A stretch of DNA of 64,000 bases, from positions 815,627 to 879,626 of the forward strand of contig OX638348.1 in the NCBI GenBank assembly GCA_951813085.1. Direction: 5' to 3'. Both the position numbers and the translations under genes were made by a program. Every line of letters begins with the position of its first letter. The first letter of the stretch is position 1. The DNA comes from an uncultured Opitutaceae bacterium. GTDB lineage: Bacteria; Verrucomicrobiota; Verrucomicrobiia; Opitutales; Opitutaceae. Under the pieces are notes generated by a model, which was given only the letters and a program-made list of their open reading frames with translations, was not told the DNA's origin and did not search any database. Shown here in pieces: positions 19,453 through 27,541 of this stretch.

Positions 19453-20484
19453 ATGCCTGTCGCAACTCCTCAACAATACGAAGCCATGCTCGATGCCGCT
19501 CAAAAGGGCGGATACGCGTATCCAGCGGTAAATATCACATCGATTGTGACCATTAACGCCGCTCTGAAAGCATTCGCGGACGCTAAATCGGATGGCATCA
19601 TCCAAGTTTCCGCAGGGGGCGGGCAATTCGCTTCTGGATTGAACGTGAGCGATGCCGCGTTTGGCGCTATAATCCTTGCGGAAGCCACACATCGCTTGGC
19701 TGAGAAGTACGACATACTGGTGGCGCTGCATACCGACCACTGCCATCCAGCGAAAGTGGATGGATTCCTACGTCCGCTCCTGGACGCCTCGCGTCAGCGC
19801 GTCGCGGAAGGGAAGGGGCCGCTGTTCCAGTCGCACATGTACGATGGTTCCGAGCTTCCTCTGGAAGAAAACATGGAGATGTCGAAGTCCCTGCTCAAGG
19901 AATGCGCGGAGCTGGGCATCATTCTGGAAATCGAAGCGGGCGTTGTAGGCGGCGAAGAGGATGGTCACGACACTTCGGGCCTCCCTGCCGAGAAACTCTA
20001 TACCACGCCTGAAGATATGCTGACCGTATACGAGGAGCTGCATCCGCTGGGGCGTTTCCTGTTCGCGGCGACCTTTGGAAATGTCCATGGAGCCTACAAG
20101 CCAGGCGCGGTGCAGCTGAAGCCAACGATTTTGCGCGATGGCCAAAAAGCGGTCACCGACAAGCACGGAGCCGATGCGGAGATGGACCTCGTTTTCCACG
20201 GCGGGTCCGGATCGGATCTTTCCGATATTCGTGAAACGCTCGGCTATGGAGTCGTCAAAATGAATATCGACACGGATACGCAATATGCATTCACGCGCCC
20301 GATTGTCAGCCACATTTGCGGCAACATCGAAGGCGTGCTGAAGATTGATGGCGAAGTGGGAAACAAGAAAACCTATGACCCACGTTCATATTTGAAAGCG
20401 GCGGAAAAGAACATGGCGGATCGACTCGTCGAAGCGGCGAAGGATCTTCTCTCGGACGGAAAGACGGTTTTCGGAACGGTCTAG
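19453..20484 (+). CDS. fba: Class II fructose-bisphosphate aldolase
   Basis: Cleaves fructose 1,6-bisphosphate to DHAP and glyceraldehyde 3-phosphate with a zinc ion. The 343-residue protein is of the long FbaA type. Zinc and active-site stretches are LVALHTDHCHPAKVDGF, LEIEAGVVGGEEDGHD, FAATFGNVHGAYKPG and VFHGGSGSDLSDIRE, with the DHAP-binding VVKMNIDTDTQYAF following. The aldolase gene stands alone and ends in TAG, one of several intact core genes that use TAG as a real stop. Confidence 0.97.
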   Translation: MPVATPQQYEAMLDAAQKGGYAYPAVNITSIVTINAALKAFADAKSDGIIQVSAGGGQFASGLNVSDAAFGAIILAEATHRLAEKYDILVALHTDHCHPAKVDGFLRPLLDASRQRVAEGKGPLFQSHMYDGSELPLEENMEMSKSLLKECAELGIILEIEAGVVGGEEDGHDTSGLPAEKLYTTPEDMLTVYEELHPLGRFLFAATFGNVHGAYKPGAVQLKPTILRDGQKAVTDKHGADAEMDLVFHGGSGSDLSDIRETLGYGVVKMNIDTDTQYAFTRPIVSHICGNIEGVLKIDGEVGNKKTYDPRSYLKAAEKNMADRLVEAAKDLLSDGKTVFGTV

Positions 20485-20511
20485 TCTACGCTTGCCAGAT
20501 TTGCTCTAGCG

Positions 20512-20545
20512 AGCCGGTCTCTTCGTTGATGGACGGCTTTTTATT
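20512..20545 (+). terminator. Weak Rho-independent-like terminator after the aldolase gene
   Basis: AGCCG (20512-20516) pairs with CGGCT (20536-20540), followed directly by a run of T residues, 28 bp after the aldolase stop. The stem is short and interrupted beyond five pairs, so confidence is modest. It also overlaps the 3' end of the convergent gene. Confidence 0.4.
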
Positions 20546-21306
20546 TAGCTGGCCAGGCTCGAATCCCGAGCCGTGACGATCGGTAGTTCAACTGCGGTGA
20601 CCTGGTGGCTTATTCCCGGGAACGTAACGCATTGTTTCCGGAGATCGACCCGATCGCGAAAACGGGAGCCGTTGATGGTCTTGGCGTCGATCGCGGTAGC
20701 GGTAGCCGTATGGTCGTCCGCCCACTCCGAATTCAGGAGCGCGATGCTAACGGCCTCGCCGATTATGTCTGGTTTGGCGTAGTCGGGATGCCCGATCGAG
20801 CCGAAGTAGATCATGCCCGTACTCATGCCTAATTTAAGGGGCTCGTTGAAGAGCTGGATTGCGTTGAGAGCGGCATCGATCGCCCGGTCTTGGTGGGCGC
20901 TGCCTGAAAACAGGCAGAGAATGCCGGCGCCTCGCGTCTTGATGGGGATGCCGCCGAACCGAAGCGCCGATTCAGTGACTTGGTAGCATACGCTATTTGT
21001 CCAATTCGCGAAATCGCGAGGCTCAAGATGCTCCGATTTTTCGCGGGCGGCACGGGCTCGAATATCGACGATGGTCGCTTCGATAACGTCCTTGTCGATG
21101 CTTTGGCATCCCAGTAGCCATTCAATGGATACTCCCAGCAATTGGGCAAGATCTGGTAAAATGCTAATGTCAGGGGCATTCTCTCCGCGCTCCCACTTGG
21201 ACACAGCTTGCGGGCTGACCTGCACTGCATTGGCGATATCGGTCTGCGTAAGACCCGATTTTTTGCGCCGATGCCGAATGCGGTCTCCTAGATCTTGAAG
21301 GTTCAT
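20545..21306 (-). CDS. XRE-type HTH protein fused to a degenerate class III nucleotidyl cyclase domain
   Basis: Residues 8-62 are a clear Cro/CI helix-turn-helix (DRIRHRRKKSGLTQTDIANAVQVSPQAVSKWERG). From about residue 75 to 195 the sequence follows class III adenylate/guanylate cyclases. ATIVDIRA fits the first metal-Asp strand, FGGIPIKTRGAGILCLFSG the GDGxxAxF region, RAIDAALNAIQLF the following helix, and STGMIYFGSIGHPDYAKPDIIGEAVSIA the G.....G..G....DYT.IG..VN.A region. The second metal aspartate is replaced (GAGILCLF rather than GDG). A sensor or effector-binding role is therefore likelier than catalysis. The family call for the C-terminus is inference from motif order. It stands alone. 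Confidence 0.75.
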   Translation of the reverse strand: MNLQDLGDRIRHRRKKSGLTQTDIANAVQVSPQAVSKWERGENAPDISILPDLAQLLGVSIEWLLGCQSIDKDVIEATIVDIRARAAREKSEHLEPRDFANWTNSVCYQVTESALRFGGIPIKTRGAGILCLFSGSAHQDRAIDAALNAIQLFNEPLKLGMSTGMIYFGSIGHPDYAKPDIIGEAVSIALLNSEWADDHTATATAIDAKTINGSRFRDRVDLRKQCVTFPGISHQVTAVELPIVTARDSSLAS

Positions 21307-21385
21307 AAAATTTGAAGGCTACGCTAAACGCGCGCGATGAGAGTTGGAAGAGGAATCGTTCGAAATCCTAAATTTGAGCCTCCTC

Positions 21386-21913
21386 TCATCCGAGGAGCTC
21401 GTGATAGGTTGCGCAATATTCCTTTCGCTGACAGGGTTGGCAGCGACCACCGATCCAAAGCTCGTCGAATTGCTCCATGAGCGGCTGGATTAGCTTGGGG
21501 TCGTCGGTGAGAATTCCGCATTCGAAATTCCGCCGGAACTCGGATTTCGCCCCCATGCCTGCCCCAGTGAGATTGGCGCTGCCGGTGTACGCCAAAACCC
21601 CATCGACAATGACCGTTTTAAAATGAGCTCGCGGGCAGAGTATCATTTCCAGTCCATCTATTAGATTGGGAAATCGATCAAAGTCCTTCCGGAAACGCGG
21701 TCCTGGTTCTTTTGAATGTATAATTCGAATGGATACTCCAATGTCGATGAGTCCAGATAGGGCTTGGAGGAACGGAATCATGGACTTGCCTCGTTTCACG
21801 TGAAGGTCCTTGATGTCGGCGGTCGCGATCCAAACGTATGAAGCGGCTCCGGCGATCGCTTCTTGAGTGACGCGATCGTAAATCTGCTTGTCGGTAACGA
21901 TCTGCGTAGCCAT
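21386..21913 (-). CDS. Single-domain phospholipase D-like (HKD) protein
   Basis: The 175-residue protein has one HKD motif, HFKTVIVDGVLAYTGSANLTGAG, with spacing H-x-K-x4-D-x6-G exactly kept. The N-terminal half has the strand/helix pattern SYVWIATADIKDLHV and IGVSIRIIHSK typical of the PLD fold. One-motif members act as dimers and include nucleases and helicase-associated proteins. A cysteine cluster near the C-terminus (CQPCQRKEYCATY) suggests bound metal. No signal peptide is visible, so it is probably cytoplasmic. Substrate unknown. Confidence 0.85.
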   Translation of the reverse strand: MATQIVTDKQIYDRVTQEAIAGAASYVWIATADIKDLHVKRGKSMIPFLQALSGLIDIGVSIRIIHSKEPGPRFRKDFDRFPNLIDGLEMILCPRAHFKTVIVDGVLAYTGSANLTGAGMGAKSEFRRNFECGILTDDPKLIQPLMEQFDELWIGGRCQPCQRKEYCATYHELLG

Positions 21914-22051
21914 CTAGGATACTCTATTGGGTTGGATCGCGTCGATTGCAAGCGCGATGCTGGATTCGAGCCGGCCGCTCGGGCTGAAAAGGCGGTCACC
22001 CGTGCAAGAAAACGATAGCCATTCACGGAATAGATCCTATTGGTTCTAGCT

Positions 22052-22936
22052 ATGTCTAAAGAAAACGTTGCATTCATTGGTATTGGAGTAATGGGGAAAA
22101 GTATGGCGGGCCACGTGCTCGACGCCGGCTATCCGGTTACCGTGTACAATAGAACTCCATCGAAAGCGGATGACCTCGTATCAAGGGGCGCGAAGTGGGC
22201 GGACTCGCCTGCCGCCGCATCTGAGGACGCTGACATTGTGATCACGATAGTTGGGTTCCCGCAGGATGTGGAAGAAACCTACTTTGGGGAGTCCGGAGTA
22301 TTTCAAAGCCTCGGTTCAGGAGGTCTCGTAATCGATATGACGACCTCGAGTCCGCTCCTGGCTCGCAGGATTGCGGAGGTGGGCGCAGAAAAAGGCATTG
22401 GCTCGCTCGACGCGCCCGTTTCCGGTGGCGATTTGGGCGCCCGCGAAGCTCGTTTGGCAATAATGGTAGGCGGCTCGCAGACGGATTTCGATCGGGCGCG
22501 GCCGCTCTTCGAAGTCATGGGCAAGAACATTCAGCTGCTCGGTCCTGCCGGGTCCGGTCAGCACACGAAGATGTGCAATCAGATCGTAATCGCGGCGAGC
22601 ATGGTATCTATCGGCGAGTCGCTTGCGTACGCCAAGGCGTCGGGTTTGGATCCGAAGCAGGTTCTAGCTGCGATAGAGACGGGCGCGGCTGGAAGCTGGT
22701 CGCTTAGCAATTTAGCGCCTCGGGCGCTGGATGGAAACTATGAGCCTGGATTTTATGTGAAGCATTTCATCAAGGACATGGGCATTGCGATCGATTCTGC
22801 CGCTGAAATGGGCCTTGAGCTTCCAGGGCTGAAGCTAGCCAAGGAGCTGTACGATCGTTTAGCCGCAGATGGCGGAGCCGACGATGGCACGCACGCCCTG
22901 TTTCGATTCTACTTCGAAGGGAAGCAGGCGGGCTAG
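22052..22936 (+). CDS. NAD-dependent beta-hydroxyacid dehydrogenase (3-hydroxyisobutyrate dehydrogenase family)
   Basis: An oxidoreductase of 294 residues: N-terminal Rossmann domain with VAFIGIGVMGKSMAGHVLDAG, the substrate loop LDAPVSGGDLGAREARLAIMVGG, and the catalytic-lysine helix region QHTKMCNQIVIAASMV. The C-terminal helical domain includes FYVKHFIKDMGIAID. Members oxidise 3-hydroxyisobutyrate, tartronate semialdehyde or related acids; the substrate is not fixed by motif. The start chosen is ATG 22052; a TTG twelve bases upstream is less likely. Its stop overlaps that of the convergent GNAT gene. Confidence 0.93.
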   Translation: MSKENVAFIGIGVMGKSMAGHVLDAGYPVTVYNRTPSKADDLVSRGAKWADSPAAASEDADIVITIVGFPQDVEETYFGESGVFQSLGSGGLVIDMTTSSPLLARRIAEVGAEKGIGSLDAPVSGGDLGAREARLAIMVGGSQTDFDRARPLFEVMGKNIQLLGPAGSGQHTKMCNQIVIAASMVSIGESLAYAKASGLDPKQVLAAIETGAAGSWSLSNLAPRALDGNYEPGFYVKHFIKDMGIAIDSAAEMGLELPGLKLAKELYDRLAADGGADDGTHALFRFYFEGKQAG

Positions 22937-23574
22937 GAGTAGATCTCGATCCAAATTTGCTTTGACAGCGCCATGCGAACGAGGTCGTGCCACTCGCCAT
23001 CAATTAAAACGTCCTCGAAAAAGACCCCTTCAAGATAGAACCCAAATTTTCCGTTCAGGTTCAAGTTCCGTAGATTGATATCCAGCGAATGGAGGTAGAC
23101 TTTCTGAATGTCCCGGACGATGTAGGCATAGTATAGGAAGAGGAAAGTCGCGTGCTTGCCGATACCTTTTCCTCGCATTGTCGAAGCGCCTACGAGTTTT
23201 CGCATCTCCAGTTTTTTGGAAGCTTCGTCAATTTGTTCCGCTCCTATTATTCCGACGAAGCTATCCTTGAATGTCACTCGAAAATAATCCCTATCAGGTG
23301 CGGAAAAATAGGGAGCGAGACTGGTTTTTGTATCAGGAAAATGAGGATAGAAGTACTTTCTGGCCTCCGTTGTATTGGTCCAGTCGACTACTTGATCGAA
23401 ATCCGATTCTAGCAATGGTGAAATCGCAATATCTCCGAGGGATAGAGTCATTTCCGTTTCCCAAGCATTTTCGACATCGTTGATTTTAAATAGCGAGTTG
23501 TACGTATCAAGAGAAAGTCGATTTGGGTTGCTCTTGAGCGAAATGTTATCGAGGAGGTGTCCCGCAACGGTCAA
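22933..23574 (-). CDS. GNAT-family N-acetyltransferase, probably frameshifted near its N-terminus
   Basis: The acetyltransferase core starts about residue 45 (LGDIAISPLLESDFDQVVDW) and contains the acetyl-CoA site GASTMRGKGIGKHATFLFLYYAY and the C-terminal LNLNGKFGFYLEGVFFEDVLIDGEWHDLVRM, as in RimJ/RimL-like and sugar-modifying enzymes. The only start for the 213-residue frame is a TTG at 23574. A separate frame (23549-23704) with an ATG ends across this start, and its sequence reads smoothly into TVAGHLLDNISLKSN after a one-base change. The original protein was probably about 255 residues. Acceptor unknown. Confidence 0.75.
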   Translation of the reverse strand: MTVAGHLLDNISLKSNPNRLSLDTYNSLFKINDVENAWETEMTLSLGDIAISPLLESDFDQVVDWTNTTEARKYFYPHFPDTKTSLAPYFSAPDRDYFRVTFKDSFVGIIGAEQIDEASKKLEMRKLVGASTMRGKGIGKHATFLFLYYAYIVRDIQKVYLHSLDINLRNLNLNGKFGFYLEGVFFEDVLIDGEWHDLVRMALSKQIWIEIYS

Positions 23575-23704
23575 ATACCTCAGGCTCTTTCACGCCATAG
23601 TTAATCAATTCTTTGTAGAACCCTTTCGCCACTAGTTTGAGCATTTGCTCATGTGGATGTCGCGTTACTGCAGCGCGACCGTCGATATCTTTGTTCTCAG
23701 CCAT
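23549..23704 (-). other. Likely severed N-terminus of the GNAT gene (51 codons)
   Basis: This frame starts at ATG 23704 (MAENKDIDGRAAVTRHPHEQ) and contains the well-formed helix MLKLVAKGFYKELINYGVKEPEV before running out of frame at CGTPPR. A one-base shift near 23575 would join KEPEV to LTVAGHLLDN of the downstream GNAT frame. It may be a real frameshift mutation or a sequencing error. Confidence 0.5.
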
Positions 23705-23874
23705 ATCGCAATCTCAATACGAGTTCATTTATCCTTTAGGGTCAACTGATTTCACATTGGTTACGATTTGTGGCACAACGCGATCGAAGCTCGATCGAGT
23801 GGCATTGTTGAATCGAGTCGATCCGGTATATGGGAACCCGATTTGTGACTTGATTCCTCGAGGATCTGAGATGT

Positions 23875-25668
23875 TCAAGGCCGATACCAACAGAGGGTCG
23901 GGATGGGAAATCGATTGATTGTATGGAGGAAGACTGCTCGTGATGGGGCTATTCGTGTATAGATAAGAGCGGCTAGAGACGAAGACGCGTCCCAATGGTA
24001 GCGTTTGAAGTTGTCGTTCCATATCTGGGTCGCCCTTGCCCGGTTTCCGTAATTCCAATGGGCGACGCCCTTTACGTAGTCGCAGAATGGATCTTGAATA
24101 GAAATAGTCTCTAGGTCCTCAGCGAAGTCGTGCCAGGACATTTTCGTGGATTCGCTTTCGCCCGTCGCTTCCAGGTTGTAGAATGAGAGCAGCCTAAGCC
24201 TTCTCGCGTCCTGGCGATTCGCGTTGAGCTCGAGCGTCCGATTTGCCCAATTGTGCGCATCGAGATCTCGACCCAGCCGCGCTGACGTGTCTGCCAGAAG
24301 CATTGTATCCTGCTGAATTGTATTTGTCGACGCAACGGATCCAAATTGCGAATACGCTATAGCGATGCATACTGCAGTTGCGGCAAATGACTTGATCTTC
24401 CGGTTCATCGCTATGGATCCCCATTGGACCCATAAAAGCGGGGCTCCACCTGCGACGATGGCAAGGAGCGGCGCCAGCGGTAGCCTGAACCGAGCGCTAG
24501 CCATGTAGATGATCGAGCCGAACGTGTAGAGAATCGCGATCCCGAAACCGATCCAAAGAACCGTGTTGGCATATTGGGAGCGAGAAGCAGTCAACGCCAA
24601 CATCGCAAACGCCAATAGAACGCCCCATTCAATAAGATTGTATCGAAGCCATGGTGACAGCGATTTGTGGAAGAAATAGGTTTTATTGTTGTATTGTTCG
24701 TAGTTGTTGAGCTAGGCGTATCCTTTGAAGGTCATGAGCTTTATCCAAGCAATGGGGTCGCTTTGGATATGGTCAATCGTCGCGTTTCTCCAGTAGGCGG
24801 ATCGTTCGTCAACTGTGCCTTCTTCGCCGCGTTCCTCCAAGTAGAGCGCTTCGGATTCCATCTTGGCGGGATTCTTGTGCTCTCCGACGTAGTGAAAGCT
24901 TAGCGTCTGCGAATAGTAGAGACCGTTGGCGTTCGCATTGTTGCTGACCCAAAGGTTGTAGGCTCCCTGCGTGGGCAGGATCCGGAAGGAATCGCCCCGG
25001 GTTAGTTGGATCCCGCCTAGGATCGCGAGCGGCGCAATCGCCGTGATTGCGAAGGTCCATCCAGCGCTTCGAAAACGCGATGAAGCGAACCCGAGGACGA
25101 TCGCTGCGAGGATGAAAGGCAGCAAAATCGCGAGAAAGTGGGGTCGAGCGAGAGCGGCGAGCGCGATTGCGCAACCGCCGAGGCCGATGCGGATGGAAAC
25201 TTTGGTCCAATCGGTTGTGGTCGCGAAGAATGCGAGGCCTGAAAGGAAAAGCGTTATGGCGAACGTTGTGTCTAAAGGATCCAACGCAAAGTGGAGCAGC
25301 ACTGGGTTGCACCCGACCAAAGCGCCGGAGATCAATGCGGATGCCTCGTGATTCCATAGGCGTCGCGAAAGCGTCATGGCTAGAAGTGTATTCGCGAAAT
25401 GACACAAGAGTCCGAGGACCATCCAATGGATCGGAAGGATTGCCAGAACGGTGGGATAGAGCATCGCCCGATAGAAAGGTTCATCAGGCAAGGCGCCGAC
25501 GCGAATTTGTTCGGCGATAATTAGATTTTCTTGGCCGTCAAGCGCTGGAACTTGCCCCAAAGGGGTTTGCCAATACCAGATAGCGTACCCCAGCGAATAA
25601 GTCGCTACGATCAATAGAAGCCAAAAAACCGATTTCGACACACGCATGCAGGTTTCTCTAATCGGCAA
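23875..25668 (-). pseudogene. GT39-like integral membrane glycosyltransferase interrupted by an in-frame TAG
   Basis: A 318-codon frame (25668-24712) ends at TAG 24714-24712 after IKLMTFKGYA. The very same frame continues NNYEQYNNKTYFFHKSLSP and a further 250 codons to 23875. Read through, the 597-residue protein has about ten membrane helices and the PMT/ArnT-like layout: a first periplasmic loop with ALDGQENLIIAEQI, many TM helices, and a soluble TPR-like tail (ARLGRDLDAHNWANRTLELNANRQDARRL split over helices). Such enzymes use polyprenyl-phosphate sugars to glycosylate lipids or proteins. The stop probably replaced a Trp, Gln or Lys. Readthrough or sequencing error remain possible. Confidence 0.75.
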
Positions 25669-25735
25669 AAAGAGGTCGAAATCAAGCCGACGCCCAGGGA
25701 CGCGGGTTCGTTCACCGGGAACTGCAGGGACAAGT

Positions 25736-26530
25736 CTACTTTGCGGGGAGCAGACGGTGGACGAATCCTCCTGCGAGAGCTCCCATAACTGGACCGAGAA
25801 TATAGACCGTTAGCCATCCCATTCCGTTTACGGTGAAGGGGATGCTCTTCCAGCCAGCGAGGGCAGAAAAGAGTCGCGGCGACAAGTCTCTTGCGGGATT
25901 GAATCCGCCCATTGAAATTGGAGCGAACAGGGATATGAGTACGGTTAAGGTGATTCCAATTGCGAAGGGAACCGCCCACTCCGGCAGGAGATTGGTTCGC
26001 TTATCCGTAAGGCTGAATACGACCAGCGCCAATAGAGCCGTCCCAATGAATTCCGCCAAAAATCCCGCACGCCCACCTATCGCGATCCTGTCCTCCTCGG
26101 ATATCGCCTTACCGCCGGGATTCGGATAGAACTCGCCGAAAATCATGGCGCTGGCTTCGCTGCCGGCTTCGCCACGGACGATTCCGGTCTCTTGTTCGAA
26201 CTGCAAGATCGCCCCGTTGTAGATGCAATAAATGAGCAAGGCCGCTGCGAATGCGCCGGCGAATTGGAAGCACACATAGCCGAGAGCGCGCCCAACGGGA
26301 AACGAGCGGAACGCCACCATTGAAAGCGTAATGGCTGGATTGAGATGAGCCCCGCTCAACCTGCCGGTGACAAAAATTGCGATGCTCAGCCCGAAGCCCC
26401 AGACGATCGCTACTTGGAACAAGCCTACTTGAGCTCCGAGCGCAATTGCCGTGGCCACGCTGCCGCAGCCGAATAGCACGAGGAGAAACGTCCCCAAGAA
26501 TTCTCCTATCATCCATTTTCTTTGATTCAT
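25736..26530 (-). CDS. Aquaglyceroporin, probable arsenite channel (AqpS-like)
   Basis: The 264-residue MIP-family channel has six membrane spans and both pore motifs: SGAHLNPAIT in the first half and GGFNPARDLSPR in the second. The aspartate after the second NPAR is the marker of glycerol/arsenite-conducting members rather than water-only channels. It lies 50 bp downstream of arsC in an arsR-arsC-channel operon. In Sinorhizobium meliloti an equivalent aqpS lets arsenite leave the cell after reduction by ArsC, and no arsB or acr3 pump is visible here. The arsenite role is inferred from this context. Confidence 0.9.
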   Translation of the reverse strand: MNQRKWMIGEFLGTFLLVLFGCGSVATAIALGAQVGLFQVAIVWGFGLSIAIFVTGRLSGAHLNPAITLSMVAFRSFPVGRALGYVCFQFAGAFAAALLIYCIYNGAILQFEQETGIVRGEAGSEASAMIFGEFYPNPGGKAISEEDRIAIGGRAGFLAEFIGTALLALVVFSLTDKRTNLLPEWAVPFAIGITLTVLISLFAPISMGGFNPARDLSPRLFSALAGWKSIPFTVNGMGWLTVYILGPVMGALAGGFVHRLLPAK

Positions 26531-26580
26531 CGATGTCGTTCCATTCTATTTGCGTCACAACTCCATTCAGGTGGGTCGAA

Positions 26581-27024
26581 TCAAGCGTGAGATGCCGTTC
26601 CCTCGCGGAATCCGGAAGCATAGGCTTCGAATACCAGCTTAATCTGATCGCGGGTGGAACGGAACGACTCCATGATTTCCTCATCGCTTCCCTCGGCCTT
26701 GGCAGGATCGAAAAATCCCCAGTGATATCGATTAACCTGTCCTGGATAGACTGGGCAGGCCTGGTCCGCGTTGCCGCATACTGTAATGACTGTGTGGATA
26801 TCCCTATCCAGAAAATCGTTCATGTGCTTTGAAGTGTGGTCTGATAGGTCGATTCCGATTTCTTTGAGGACTTCGATCGCTTTTGGATGGACATAACCTG
26901 CGGGATTCGACCCAGCGGAGTGGACCTCAAGCAGATCGCCTCCAGCAGCGCGAAGTATGCCTTCGGCCATATGGCTGCGACAGGAATTGCCGGTGCAAAG
27001 TATTAGAACTCGTTTCTTGCTCAT
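26581..27024 (-). CDS. arsC: Arsenate reductase, low-molecular-weight phosphatase type
   Basis: Reduces arsenate to arsenite using three cysteines and thioredoxin. The 147-residue protein starts [22 protein letters not shown]: the P-loop CTGNSCR is Cys10-x5-Arg. The redox pair is in [13 protein letters not shown], and the acid Asp lies in [11 protein letters not shown]. This is the thioredoxin-coupled ArsC class (as in Bacillus and Staphylococcus), not the glutaredoxin type. It sits between arsR (21 bp upstream) and the aquaglyceroporin gene. Confidence 0.96.
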   Translation of the reverse strand: MSKKRVLILCTGNSCRSHMAEGILRAAGGDLLEVHSAGSNPAGYVHPKAIEVLKEIGIDLSDHTSKHMNDFLDRDIHTVITVCGNADQACPVYPGQVNRYHWGFFDPAKAEGSDEEIMESFRSTRDQIKLVFEAYASGFREGTASHA

Positions 27025-27045
27025 AGTTTTGAATGTTGAATGTCT

Positions 27046-27381
27046 TTAGCAACAGGCGGCTCGCTTGGATTCCCTCAATCTCTCCTTGTCAGTTGCTAGC
27101 TGAGGATCGGTGGCGCTGCTGGATCCGAATGCGTTCAACGCGGCTTGAACCGCATCCGGAAGATCCGATGCGATCTCGTAGAAATTCCAATTGGCCCGAC
27201 GCTCGACCCGAAGAAGACCGAGCCGCTTCATGTATCCTATATGCTTGGACGTTTTTACTTGAGCCTCTTCGATCGTCTCCTGAATTTCGCATACGCAAAG
27301 CGCCCCTTGATCTAGCAAGAGGTTGATGATGCGAAGCCGAGTGCGGTCGCTCATGCACTTGTAAAGGGAGACCAGTTCCAT
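27046..27381 (-). CDS. arsR: Arsenic-responsive ArsR repressor
   Basis: From ATG 27381 the protein has 111 residues: MELVSLYKCMSDRTRLRIINLL, then the metalloid-binding CVC in GALCVCEIQETI at the start of the recognition region, helix QVKTSKHIGYMKRLGLL and wing VERRANWNFYEI. It ends in CC. Arsenite binding to the cysteines releases the DNA. The longer frame reaching back to 27606 has no homology upstream and would include the promoter, so the inner start was chosen. A near-perfect inverted repeat lies at 27426-27451. It leads the arsR-arsC-channel operon. Confidence 0.93.
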   Translation of the reverse strand: MELVSLYKCMSDRTRLRIINLLLDQGALCVCEIQETIEEAQVKTSKHIGYMKRLGLLRVERRANWNFYEIASDLPDAVQAALNAFGSSSATDPQLATDKERLRESKRAACC

Positions 27382-27425
27382 TGAGGAAATTCGCTTTGTG
27401 GATCCAGGAACAATATACGTCAATA

Positions 27426-27451
27426 AGAATATTCCAAATATGGTATATTCT
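27426..27451. promoter_or_regulatory. Probable ArsR operator
   Basis: The inverted repeat AGAATAT-x-CCA ... TGG-x-ATATTCT, AT-rich with two mirrored mismatches, lies 45-70 bp upstream of the arsR start on its transcribed side. Size, symmetry and position fit an ArsR dimer site controlling the ars operon. Confidence 0.65.
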
Positions 27452-27541
27452 TTCGTGCCCGATGGGAGTAATGTCTTTGGGGGATCGTTTTGACCTTGTG
27501 ACAATTTGAAGTCGGGGTATCGGTAGAGGGTCGCGTTACGC

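Noticed and set aside
20512..20545. Strong aldolase terminator
   Set aside because: Kept only as a weak candidate: the stem has five clean pairs and then mismatches.
7661..24714. In-frame TAG/TAA/TGA codons as evidence of a recoded stop codon
   Set aside because: Intact core genes here end in TAG (fba, the hydroxyacid dehydrogenase, purF) as well as TAA and TGA, so none of these codons is reassigned.
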